From assembly GCA_964487355.1 (NCBI GenBank), contig CAZAPS010000002.1, forward strand, positions 1 through 64,000: 64,000 bases of DNA, in the 5' to 3' direction. The notes under the pieces were generated by a model that saw only the letters and a program-made list of their open reading frames with translations, was not told the DNA's origin and ran no database searches. Below are positions 43,150 through 51,382 of the stretch, piece after piece. The position numbers and the translations under genes are program-made. The stretch comes from JAXGYX01 sp964487355. GTDB taxonomy: Bacteria; Bacillota; Clostridia; Saccharofermentanales; Fastidiosipilaceae. Position 1 is the first letter of the stretch. Each line of letters starts with the position of its first letter.

Positions 43150-45870
43150 TCAATTCCCGTCTTCATCAGACCCTTCCGATTCATTCACGTCATCACCTTC
43201 TTCGGCGACCGTCTCATTCACCGGACTCTCATCCACAATCGTGTCATCCTCCGCGTCATTTTTCTCAGCGACCACCGCGATCTCAATCGGGGCATCGCCG
43301 GTCAGGTTGCGGCAATCAACATTTTCGCAGTCAGCTTTATTTTTAAGTTTGATCTCACCATCCTCAACCACAATTACCGCTGTGTCGCCTTCCCGGACGA
43401 CGCCATCCAGCATGATCTCAGAGAATTGGTCTTCGACTGAGTTTTGAATCTCGCGTCGCAGCGGTCTGGCTCCATATACCGGATCATATCCACGCTGCGC
43501 GATCAAAATATCGGCTTCTTCCGTGCTTTCGAGCGTTATGCCGATGTTCGCTGTTCTGAGGGCGAACTTGCCCAACATGATGTGGGTGATCTGTTTCATC
43601 GCCTCGCGATCCAACATGTGGAAAAAGACAATGTCATCCACACGATTGATAAATTCAGGACTAAACGCTTTCTTCAGCTCATCCATCACCATCGATCTGG
43701 CTTCATCATAGGTCCTTCCACCATACATCTCGGGATCAGATCCTTCCTGCTCCGCGGTGCCAAATCCGATTTTACGTCCGGCGCCACCGGTCAACATCCT
43801 CGCGCCGATGTTTGAGGTCATGATGATAATTGTGTTCTTAAAGTTAACAGTGCGGCCCTGGCCGTCGGTCAGTCGTCCATCATCCAGGATTTGCAGCATC
43901 GAATTCAACACATCCGGATGCGCTTTTTCAACTTCGTCAAATAAGACCACAGAGTACGGTTTACGTCGCACCTGCTCGGTCAGTTGGCCACCTTCATCAT
44001 AGCCAACATAGCCCGGAGGTGAACCGATCAGCTTACTGACATCAAATTTCTCCATGTATTCCGACATATCCAGACGAATCAAAGAGTTCTCGTCCCCAAA
44101 CATGACTTCAGCCAACGCTTTGGCCAATTCAGTCTTGCCGACACCGGTGGTGCCGAGGAAGATAAACGATCCCGAAGGGCGATTCGGATCTTGCAGACCC
44201 AGTCTGCCGCGGCGAATCGCCTTGGCGACCGCGGTGACCGCCTCGTCCTGCCCAATGACCCGTTTGTGCAACTCAGTTTCGAGATTTTTCAGTCGTTCGG
44301 TATCCGATTCGGTTATTTTCGCGACCGGCACACCTGTCCAACTGGACACGATGTCAGCTACATGATCGGCGGTCAGCACACTTTTTTCAGTATCCTTCTC
44401 TTTTCTCCATGTGGCGGTGAGCTCGGCGATTTCAGCTTCCAGATCGCTTTCTTTCTTGCGTAATTCCGCCGCGCGCTCAAAGTCTTCGCGTTTTACCGCA
44501 GCCTCTTTTTCCTCACGGATAGTCTGAAGATTGTCTTGCATTTCAGTCAGTTGTTCCGGATCGCCAATCATCTGCATGCGCAACCTGGAGGCGCCCTCAT
44601 CGATCAGATCAATCGCCTTGTCCGGCAAGAATCGATCGTTGATGTAGCGTCTGGACAGCGTCACCGCGCTCTCGATCGCCTCATCGGTGATCACAACTTT
44701 GTGGTGCGCCTCATATTTGTTTTTAATACCTTTCAAAATGCTGATCGCATCCTCTTCGGACGGCTCATCTACCATGACCGGTTGAAAACGTCGCTCCAGC
44801 GCGGAATCTTTCTCAATATTTTTACGGTACTCGTCGATCGTCGTCGCGCCAACTATCTGTAGCTCACCTCTGGCCAACATCGGTTTCATCATATTGGACG
44901 CGTCGATCGCGCCTTCCGACGCGCCGGCGCCGACAATCGTGTGTAATTCGTCAACAAACAAAATCACATCACCACTTTGCATCGCCTCGTCCAGACTGTC
45001 CTTGAGACGTTCCTCAAATTCACCGCGATATTTCGCGCCGGCCAACATACCGGACATGTCCAGCGAGACCAACCGTTTGTCGCGCAAAATTTCCGGCACA
45101 TCCCCGGCGATGATTTTTTGCGCCAGGCCTTCGGCGATCGCCGTTTTACCGACCCCCGCCTCACCAATCAATACTGGATTGTTTTTTGTGCGACGGCAGA
45201 GAATTTGCATGATTCGTTGAACCTCTTCCTCACGGCCGATAATTGGATCAAAAACATCCTCGCGCGCAAGTTGGGTCAAATCCCGACCATATTTTTCCAA
45301 AGTCGGCGTTTTTTGCCCCTGACCGGCACGTCCCGAGCTCGAGCCCGAGCCGGCGCCCTGAGCCGCCCCGGCGCTCGCCTGAGCCGGCTGACCTTCGTCA
45401 CTTCCCGACTGTGGCGCCTCATCCCGCGACAGCGCCGCGAACACAGTGCCCAGGTCGACATTCAGCGCGTTCATAATCTGAATCGCGACACTGTCACCTT
45501 CACGAATGATTCCCACCAACAGCTCTTCCGGCTCAACCACCGCACGGCCACTTTTTTTGAGTTCATGACTGGCCAGCTCGAACACTCGCTTGGTACGCGG
45601 TGTCGCCTTGTTGGCAAGATCTTGGATCTTCAAATTCCTGTCCAATTCCGTCAGCTTTATTTCTTTGCGGTGCACCTGATCCAGCAGTGGCTGAATTTCG
45701 CGGACACCGCAACCTTGATTCGCCAACGAATCATGGGCCGGGCCTTTACCCTCACCTACAATGCCGGCGAGTAGATGCTCGGTGCCGATATAATCCAATC
45801 CATACCCTTGCGCCACGGCGAACGCCCTCATCAAGGCGGCAGCGGCCCGTTCTGAAAATCTTAAAACCAT
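43150..45870 (-). CDS. clpC: ATP-dependent Clp protease ATPase subunit ClpC
   Basis: Hsp100 unfoldase that feeds proteins to ClpP and works with McsB-marked substrates; 906 aa against about 810 in Bacillus. Two Clp N repeats (1-145) are followed by a Gly/Ser/Ala/Gln-rich linker (151-188) and AAA1 (Walker A GEAGVGKT, 236-243). The UVR-containing middle domain (DFERAAELRKK) precedes AAA2 (GTTGVGKTELAKALAE), which has a KIGFG loop of the ClpP-docking type. The last 63 residues (about 844-906) form an acidic Asp/Glu-rich tail not usual in ClpC. GGAG lies nine bases before the ATG at 45870. Last gene of the CtsR operon. Confidence 0.96.
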   Translation of the reverse strand: MVLRFSERAAAALMRAFAVAQGYGLDYIGTEHLLAGIVGEGKGPAHDSLANQGCGVREIQPLLDQVHRKEIKLTELDRNLKIQDLANKATPRTKRVFELASHELKKSGRAVVEPEELLVGIIREGDSVAIQIMNALNVDLGTVFAALSRDEAPQSGSDEGQPAQASAGAAQGAGSGSSSGRAGQGQKTPTLEKYGRDLTQLAREDVFDPIIGREEEVQRIMQILCRRTKNNPVLIGEAGVGKTAIAEGLAQKIIAGDVPEILRDKRLVSLDMSGMLAGAKYRGEFEERLKDSLDEAMQSGDVILFVDELHTIVGAGASEGAIDASNMMKPMLARGELQIVGATTIDEYRKNIEKDSALERRFQPVMVDEPSEEDAISILKGIKNKYEAHHKVVITDEAIESAVTLSRRYINDRFLPDKAIDLIDEGASRLRMQMIGDPEQLTEMQDNLQTIREEKEAAVKREDFERAAELRKKESDLEAEIAELTATWRKEKDTEKSVLTADHVADIVSSWTGVPVAKITESDTERLKNLETELHKRVIGQDEAVTAVAKAIRRGRLGLQDPNRPSGSFIFLGTTGVGKTELAKALAEVMFGDENSLIRLDMSEYMEKFDVSKLIGSPPGYVGYDEGGQLTEQVRRKPYSVVLFDEVEKAHPDVLNSMLQILDDGRLTDGQGRTVNFKNTIIIMTSNIGARMLTGGAGRKIGFGTAEQEGSDPEMYGGRTYDEARSMVMDELKKAFSPEFINRVDDIVFFHMLDREAMKQITHIMLGKFALRTANIGITLESTEEADILIAQRGYDPVYGARPLRREIQNSVEDQFSEIMLDGVVREGDTAVIVVEDGEIKLKNKADCENVDCRNLTGDAPIEIAVVAEKNDAEDDTIVDESPVNETVAEEGDDVNESEGSDEDGN

Positions 45871-45883
45871 TCTTATCATCTCC

Positions 45884-46930
45884 TCACATATCGTATTGAG
45901 CAAAAATTTCTCTCATCGCCGTCGCGCGTTCCACATCACGTCCACGCACGTCCAGCTCACGACCAATTTTTTGTTGGATCGACGCCGCTCCTATCAGCGA
46001 CATCGCTCTTTTCACCTGGCCTTCGCCAACTTTTTTAATGATCCCGGTCTCCTCACCAAACGCCACGTCGGACAGACAGCGCGTCGCTTCCTGACCGGAC
46101 AGGCTGCGCGCGTGCCGCAACACTCCAAGGCTGCGAAACACCCGATCGTCCAAAGCCAAACCCAAAACCTGTTGGATCTGTACCCTCGCCTGTCGTTCCA
46201 GATCGATGACTTGGTCCACGATGTTGGACAAATCCTGAAGCAGGTCCTGTTCGCTCATCCCGAGCGTGACCTGATTCGAAATCTGATACACGTTGCCTTC
46301 GGCCCGGCTGTTCTCACCCAAATTGCCACGCAGCGCAAAACCCATGGCGGTCAGACGTTTTTGCAGATTGTCCATCTGCTTCAATTCTGTCAGACCGGGT
46401 AAATGGACCATGACCGAAGCACGCATTCCGGTGCCGGTATTGGTCGGACAGGCTGTCAGAAAACCAAAATGCGCATCCCAGGCGATCAACACTTTTTCCT
46501 CAAACAACATGGCGACTTCTTCAGCCCTCTGATAGGCCGTCTTCAGGTCCAGTCCCGCCATCATTGCCTGTATTCGCAGATGATCTTCTTCACCAATCAT
46601 GATCGAAACTGATTCATCTTTGCCCAGCAAAACCCGCGATGACTGTTTATTTTGTTTGATCCGTTCGGCAAGCTCCGCGCTGATCAGGCGATGCTCCACC
46701 AACGCGTCCCGATTGACCGGTGTCAAAGCACTCAGGTCCAACTCATAATAGTGTTCGCGCATCGCACTGTTGGCCGAAAAGAAAGCCTCACTCAACTCAT
46801 CCGCCAGCTTCACCGCGTCCGACTCCTTCAATCGCGAGGTGAGCGCGTAGTTTCTGGCGTTCCTAGCCAAGCGCACCCTGGACGAAAGTATGACATCCGC
46901 ACTCGGTCCATCTTCTAAATACCAGCTCAT
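45884..46930 (-). CDS. mcsB: Protein-arginine kinase McsB
   Basis: Phosphorylates arginines on CtsR and on damaged proteins, marking them for ClpC-ClpP; 348 aa. It keeps the guanidino-kinase motifs: SSRVRLARN, GEEDHLRIQ (Glu of the active site) and TACPTNTGTGMRAS with the conserved Cys. The Arg-binding pocket region RQARVQIQ is also present. The ATG overlaps the mcsA stop by four bases, with tandem GGAG sites inside the end of mcsA. Full length for the family. Confidence 0.95.
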   Translation of the reverse strand: MSWYLEDGPSADVILSSRVRLARNARNYALTSRLKESDAVKLADELSEAFFSANSAMREHYYELDLSALTPVNRDALVEHRLISAELAERIKQNKQSSRVLLGKDESVSIMIGEEDHLRIQAMMAGLDLKTAYQRAEEVAMLFEEKVLIAWDAHFGFLTACPTNTGTGMRASVMVHLPGLTELKQMDNLQKRLTAMGFALRGNLGENSRAEGNVYQISNQVTLGMSEQDLLQDLSNIVDQVIDLERQARVQIQQVLGLALDDRVFRSLGVLRHARSLSGQEATRCLSDVAFGEETGIIKKVGEGQVKRAMSLIGAASIQQKIGRELDVRGRDVERATAMREIFAQYDM

Positions 46931-47574
46931 TGAACGTCTCCTTTCTCCTGTTTGATCTCAAGGATGGCGTCTCTCAAACGCGCCGCTTCCTCATAATCTT
47001 CTTTTGCCACGGCGGCTTCCTGTTCCTTTTTTAGTTTCTCCAGCCGGGAATCAATACTCAAATTCGCCGCCTTCATTTCAGATTTGACCGGCGTCTCCTC
47101 CGTGATCACGGCTTGTGCGGCGCCCACTCCATCCCCCTCACCCAATTGATCATCCGAGGATGCCGCGGGCAAGTACTGCGCGCCAATCGGATTTCTGCCG
47201 ACATAACACGGACCTCGTTGAATTCGGGTAAATAAATTCTCTAAATAGACGCGAAATTCCTCATAACAGTGAGCGCACCCCAGCAGACCGTTCTTGCGAA
47301 ATTGATCATAGGTCATGCCACATTCCGAACAAGTCGGACCGGCGCTCAGACCGGCCTCTTGACGCGAGAAGCTTGGCAAACCTCCGGTCTGGCCGAATAG
47401 GTTTCCAAAAATACTTCCGCCAAAAAAGCTGTTCAATGAATTATAGTTTCCCTGTTGTCGAGCGGCGGCGCATTCGGCACACAGGCGCTGCTCGACCTCA
47501 TGTCCGTTAACCTGCGCGCGGATTAAAACCGTGGCGTCCCTCTCATGGCATCGTTCACATTTCATCCCGCTCAT
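46927..47574 (-). CDS. mcsA: McsA, activator of McsB (zinc-finger and UVR protein)
   Basis: Zinc-finger adaptor that activates the McsB kinase, 215 aa. Four CxxC pairs (Cys6/9, 32/35, 82/85, 100/103) build the zinc sites. The C-terminal UVR motif (about 178-213; LKKEQEAAVAKEDYEEAARLRD) resembles that of UvrB and ClpC. An extra Gly/Phe-rich loop (about 43-70) separates the two zinc modules. It overlaps ctsR by 20 bases, giving tight coupling. Confidence 0.94.
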   Translation of the reverse strand: MSGMKCERCHERDATVLIRAQVNGHEVEQRLCAECAAARQQGNYNSLNSFFGGSIFGNLFGQTGGLPSFSRQEAGLSAGPTCSECGMTYDQFRKNGLLGCAHCYEEFRVYLENLFTRIQRGPCYVGRNPIGAQYLPAASSDDQLGEGDGVGAAQAVITEETPVKSEMKAANLSIDSRLEKLKKEQEAAVAKEDYEEAARLRDAILEIKQEKGDVQ

Positions 47575-48064
47575 CCGCCTCCTTTTTTTCTTCCTCTTCC
47601 AGCTGCATCGCTTTGCTCAGCAACATATTTTTGAATATATCCATACGTATTAAATCTCTTGATCTGGGGGGAACTTGCGCCAACGCCTGGTCCGAGGTCG
47701 CCGCGAACATAATCACCGCCGTCTTTTTGTCGATGATGTCATAGTCGACAAAATTAGTCAGGTAGACATCCGCATCGTGCCGACTCAGGGTGTCCCCCAC
47801 ACCGTTTAAAATATGCATCACATAATTGCTGGTGCTGTTGTCATTGGCGATTCGTTTGATGCGGATCCAGCCACCTCCACCCCGTCTGCTTTCAACAATG
47901 TAGCCTTGTCCATTGGTAAATCTCGTGGACAACACATAAGTGATCTGAGACGGGACACAGTCAACCTTCTCGGCCAGCGCGCCGCGGGTGATCTCCACCA
48001 TACCTTCGTTTTCTTCTATCATGTCTTTAATCATTCGTTCAATGATGTCTGTTAATCTCGCCAT
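47555..48064 (-). CDS. ctsR: CtsR, class III stress-gene repressor
   Basis: Heat-sensitive repressor of clp genes, 169 aa, near the usual 150-155. A winged-helix-turn-helix (about 20-70) with the glycine-rich wing RRGGGG (60-65) is diagnostic, since that wing is the thermosensor in Bacillus CtsR. The C-terminal four-helix part ends in a Lys/Glu-rich tail. Two CtsR-type boxes overlap its own promoter, so the operon is autoregulated. AGGGGCGG precedes the ATG. Confidence 0.96.
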   Translation of the reverse strand: MARLTDIIERMIKDMIEENEGMVEITRGALAEKVDCVPSQITYVLSTRFTNGQGYIVESRRGGGGWIRIKRIANDNSTSNYVMHILNGVGDTLSRHDADVYLTNFVDYDIIDKKTAVIMFAATSDQALAQVPPRSRDLIRMDIFKNMLLSKAMQLEEEEKKEADERDEM

Positions 48065-48134
48065 CTGTACCGCCCCTTTCGTTCAGTTTATCCACACAGC
48101 GGGCACGCTGATATTCGCTATGACCGCCCATGCA

Positions 48135-48151
48135 TTTGACTATCTTTGATA
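48135..48151 (-). promoter_or_regulatory. CtsR operator box, proximal
   Basis: On the minus strand TATCAAA-GAT-AGTCAAA: a heptamer direct repeat with a three-base NAN spacer, matching the known CtsR consensus (A/GGTCAAA NAN A/GGTCAAA). The second heptamer is perfect and the first is imperfect. It lies just downstream of the -10. Confidence 0.75.
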
Positions 48152-48153
48152 TT

Positions 48154-48181
48154 ATGATATCACTTTGACATTCTTTGTCAA
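48154..48181 (-). promoter_or_regulatory. SigA promoter of the ctsR operon
   Basis: On the minus strand TTGACA (48176-48181) and TATCAT (48154-48159) are 16 bases apart. The -35 is perfect and lies inside the distal CtsR box, so repressor binding would block polymerase. Confidence 0.7.
48164..48180 (-). promoter_or_regulatory. CtsR operator box, distal
   Basis: On the minus strand TGACAAA-GAA-TGTCAAA: the same heptamer-NAN-heptamer design, with the second heptamer six of seven. It overlaps the -35 element. Confidence 0.65.
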
Positions 48182-48203
48182 TTATTTCGTGTGAATATTT
48201 TAT

Positions 48204-48232
48204 AAAAAAAGACCACCTCCGTGGAGATGGTC
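48204..48232 (-). terminator. Terminator of the large single-pass protein gene
   Basis: Stem GACCA-CTCC / GGAG-TGGTC with one internal mismatch, followed on the minus strand by seven T's. It lies 19 bases after the stop at 48251 and isolates the ctsR promoter. Confidence 0.85.
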
Positions 48233-48250
48233 CGTCTTGTTCATTGAAGG

Positions 48251-50080
48251 TCAATTTGTGGGGGAAGGCGCGCTGTCCGGAATGCCCTCTTGCTTAAGGA
48301 GCAGTTGGTGAAGATCGACCGGAGGATTGATGGCGAACATTGAATCGTAAGCCAGCCCCGAGGTCAGATCCATACTGTACCACTGCACCGTCACAACATG
48401 ATCCAATTGATGCTCGACGATCTGCAGGTCCCACCGGCCGGTCAGCAGATTGTAGTTTGGTTCATAATACGCCAAATCCACATCGCTGTCGGCGGGATAG
48501 GTATCGTGCACCAGCCAATACAACAGCTCAGCCGCTTCATCAGGCGTGAACACTTTGTTCAATATTTCATCCCGACGTTGTTGCAGTTCAGCTTTTTGCG
48601 CTTCTTCGGCTTCACGCTTTCTATCGTCCAGCGTCTGTCTGATCTCGGTCAGACGTGTCCGATAGGCGGATTTGGTGCCGGTATTGACCAGCGAGTTGAT
48701 CATCTGTTCAATTTCGCTGTAATCTTCGTCGCTAAAATCCGAGCGAAGATGCTCGCCATAATCATAGGCATCGCTGAAACTTTGCTCTATTTCCGAAATT
48801 GTTTGAATTTGAATCTCCAACTTCGCCCAGACACCCGCCAAGGGGATGAACAATTTGGAGTTGTTTGTGGAAAGAGACAGCATCTCACTTTGCAACGCAT
48901 CCACGTCCACCTCACTTAAATCATAGGACGGGTCGTTGTATGACTGTAGTTTTTGATAGGCGACACGGTATTCGAGTAAAACCAGATACTCAGTGTTCAA
49001 ACGCGTTCGATCCACTTCACGCCCAAGTGATTCAATCTGCGCGCCGAGTTTGGTCGCCACGCCCTGCTCGGCGTTGTAAAATAACAAAGGATCATTGCCA
49101 TAGAGCTGAACCTCCCCCGAGACTGTCTCCCAGGTCCGGTACTCTTCCCGCAAAGAATGCAGTTCCTGGACGATCAAATCATCCAGCGGCGTCGCCACAC
49201 TTTGAGCTCTGCTCAGCGCCTGATCCAATTGATCGGGCGAAAGCTCGGCATATGATCGCTCCTCCGCCGCGTAGGCGTCGCGCACCTGCATCAGATAGAG
49301 GCAGTGCCGGATCGTCGCAAGCTCCGCCAGTGAGTCGGAGCGAAACTCGCTGTCAGGCAGCGCGTTGACCAACAGTTCGGCATATGCCAGATCTTCCTCG
49401 TTCAGTTGATCGGACACCGCCGTCTTACTCTGATCGCTATACAGCTTCATGATGGCCTGTTCGGCCTCTCTTCTAGGGGCGCTGATCGTGGTCCGGTAGT
49501 AAAGCGCCGCCGCCAATATGGCAAGCAGGACGACCAACACACTGGCGCTTACGATCAAGAGCGTTCTTTTACGATCTTTAGTCGGGCTCGCCTGCTCGTC
49601 ACCGGCCTTCCTTAAGCGTTGTGAGTTTCGATTTCGCGGCCTTTCAACGCCGGCGGAGCGGTATCGCCAATCCTCGGGCACGCGCTCACCTTGACGCAGA
49701 CGCGCGTCTTGCGGTCCGCCGCGTCCCTCATTGGGGACATCCTTGGCGCGTTGTGGAAACCTGCCGGGTGGGGTTGGCGTCGGCCGCGCGTCGCCGTGCT
49801 GTCCGAGACCGGGCGGTGTCGGGGCGGACGTTGGCATGGCTGCCTGTACCCGATCGGCGTCCGGTCGGGTGAATTCTTTGGTCGGCTGGCTCTCCAGCGG
49901 CAGTTGGGCCTCCTCGGGTGATTTCAACCGCTCTTTTGGCGCCCGACTGTCATAAATCTCACTCGGAGGTGCCTCAAACACGGGATCAGGTCCGCCTCGC
50001 CGCGCATCCGCCTGCCCTTGTCCGTCAAGTGGCCTGCCCACCTGATCGTTAATATTTTGGTTATCCGGCTTTTCACTCAT
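48251..50080 (-). CDS. Large single-pass membrane protein of unknown function
   Basis: 609 aa, not recognised. Residues 1-170 are a low-complexity Pro/Gln/Arg/Asp-rich cytoplasmic segment. One membrane helix follows (about 173-195). The extracellular part (about 200-609) is rich in charged, helical sequence and ends in a compact region with several Tyr and Trp (YYEPNYNLLTGRWDLQIV). No catalytic motif is visible. The start at 50080 has GGAG six bases upstream. A single-gene transcript with its own terminator, divergent from cysE. It may be an envelope or secretion-related anchor, but nothing in the sequence proves it. Confidence 0.7.
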   Translation of the reverse strand: MSEKPDNQNINDQVGRPLDGQGQADARRGGPDPVFEAPPSEIYDSRAPKERLKSPEEAQLPLESQPTKEFTRPDADRVQAAMPTSAPTPPGLGQHGDARPTPTPPGRFPQRAKDVPNEGRGGPQDARLRQGERVPEDWRYRSAGVERPRNRNSQRLRKAGDEQASPTKDRKRTLLIVSASVLVVLLAILAAALYYRTTISAPRREAEQAIMKLYSDQSKTAVSDQLNEEDLAYAELLVNALPDSEFRSDSLAELATIRHCLYLMQVRDAYAAEERSYAELSPDQLDQALSRAQSVATPLDDLIVQELHSLREEYRTWETVSGEVQLYGNDPLLFYNAEQGVATKLGAQIESLGREVDRTRLNTEYLVLLEYRVAYQKLQSYNDPSYDLSEVDVDALQSEMLSLSTNNSKLFIPLAGVWAKLEIQIQTISEIEQSFSDAYDYGEHLRSDFSDEDYSEIEQMINSLVNTGTKSAYRTRLTEIRQTLDDRKREAEEAQKAELQQRRDEILNKVFTPDEAAELLYWLVHDTYPADSDVDLAYYEPNYNLLTGRWDLQIVEHQLDHVVTVQWYSMDLTSGLAYDSMFAINPPVDLHQLLLKQEGIPDSAPSPTN

Positions 50081-50387
50081 GTTCCACTCCTGTATCGCTG
50101 TCCTCCGGGGATTCACAGTGCTAACAATTTGAATGCTTCAACATTTTCAAGATGATCTTCGATATGGTGCTTCGACATGATATAAAGTTTAATTTGAATC
50201 TTATAGAAAAGTCACGCGTTTTTAAACAAAGTGGCCCGCGCCGCGCCAACAAAAAAAATATAACCTGCTTAGTATACTTCATGCGCCAATTGTCAGCAAA
50301 CCGACCATTGTTTATGCGTCATCGTTGGCGAACTAATGATAAGATATTAAAAAAAGAAGGAGCAGGCGCGCGGGCGCGCCCGGTTGA
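50081..50387. other. Divergent intergenic region upstream of cysE
   Basis: This 307-base AT-rich region separates the unknown membrane protein from cysE. I see no T-box features (no specifier stem or AGGGTGG antiterminator) and no convincing promoter pair. The only clear element is the ribosome site plus hairpin at 50356-50380. Confidence 0.6.
50356..50380 (+). promoter_or_regulatory. Shine-Dalgarno separated from cysE start by a GC hairpin
   Basis: GAAGGAG (50356-50362) lies 25 bases before the ATG at 50388. Between them GGCGCG (50365-50370) pairs with CGCGCC (50375-50380) around the loop CGGG. Folding removes 16 bases, leaving an effective spacing of nine. An in-frame TGA at 50385-50387 rules out an earlier start. 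Confidence 0.65.
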
Positions 50388-51377
50388 ATGATCATGTCTG
50401 AAAAATTGAAAGACGCCTGGCTCAGCAATATGGTGGAGCGGCTAACCGACAGTTATGCGCGAAATCCGGAATTGATGGAGACCGACACCGCTTATTTGCC
50501 GGATGTGGCCAAAGTCATCGAACTTACTTTGGCGCTAAGAGATATTTTATTCCCCGGATTTTTTTCGGACAAAGCCGTCAACATTGAAACGGCGCCGTAT
50601 TATATAGGGAATCATTTGATCCGGATCCGCGAAGAATTGAGCGAGGAGATCAAACTGGCGCTTTGCCACAACATCCGTTCCGGAGCGACGGACATTGTCT
50701 GTCGGGGAGAGCAGGACCAAAGTGATCTGGCCTCAGATATCGTGGATCGATTTTTAGAAAAATTACCTGATATTCAGGATACGCTAACCACCGATGTGCA
50801 CGCGGCATACGACGGAGACCCGGCGGCCAAAAGCTACCCCGAGATCATCTTGTCATACCCCGGCATGCTCGCCATCACCATCCATCGTCTGGCGCATCAA
50901 CTATATTTATTGCGCACTCCCCTTATTCCTCGAATGATGAGCGAGTACGCGCACGGTGTGACCGGCATCGACATCCACCCCGGCGCGCAGATCGGTCCTT
51001 ACTTTTTTATCGATCACGGCACCGGTGTGGTTATCGGCGAAACAACCGTTATCGGCAAGCACGCCAAGATTTACCAGGGTGTCACGTTGGGCGCGTTGTC
51101 CACAAGCGCGGGGCAGAAACTGCGTTCGGTCAAGCGGCACCCCACCCTCGGCGACCGGGTCACGGTCTATGGTGGAGCCACCATTCTGGGTGGAGACACG
51201 TTTATCGGCAGCAACGTGGTCATTGGCGGCAACGTCTTTATCACCCGGTCAGTCGAACACTCGACGAAAGTCATCATGAACAATCCCGAGTTAACCTTCC
51301 ATAACCAGCGAGACCGCGATTCAAAAGAGCGAGTGGAGCGAACAGAGGACCGGACCCCTCCACCAAAGGAAGGATGA
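50388..51377 (+). CDS. cysE: Serine O-acetyltransferase
   Basis: Acetylates serine with acetyl-CoA for cysteine synthesis; 329 aa. An N-terminal helical region (about 1-180) precedes the left-handed beta-helix of hexapeptide repeats (about 185-300): TGIDIHPGAQIG, the catalytic DHGTGVVIGET, KIYQGVTLGA, GATILGG. The C-terminal tail is charged and longer than usual (about 30 residues). No cysteine synthase lies next to it, but a polar amino acid transporter that could carry cystine is 1.7 kb downstream. The start may be ATG 50388 or 50394; the upstream hairpin arrangement favours 50388. Confidence 0.93.
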   Translation: MIMSEKLKDAWLSNMVERLTDSYARNPELMETDTAYLPDVAKVIELTLALRDILFPGFFSDKAVNIETAPYYIGNHLIRIREELSEEIKLALCHNIRSGATDIVCRGEQDQSDLASDIVDRFLEKLPDIQDTLTTDVHAAYDGDPAAKSYPEIILSYPGMLAITIHRLAHQLYLLRTPLIPRMMSEYAHGVTGIDIHPGAQIGPYFFIDHGTGVVIGETTVIGKHAKIYQGVTLGALSTSAGQKLRSVKRHPTLGDRVTVYGGATILGGDTFIGSNVVIGGNVFITRSVEHSTKVIMNNPELTFHNQRDRDSKERVERTEDRTPPPKEG

Positions 51378-51382
51378 GATCA

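Noticed and set aside
50081..50387. T-box leader for cysE
   Set aside because: No specifier stem, no AGGGTGG-type antiterminator and no terminator precede the start.
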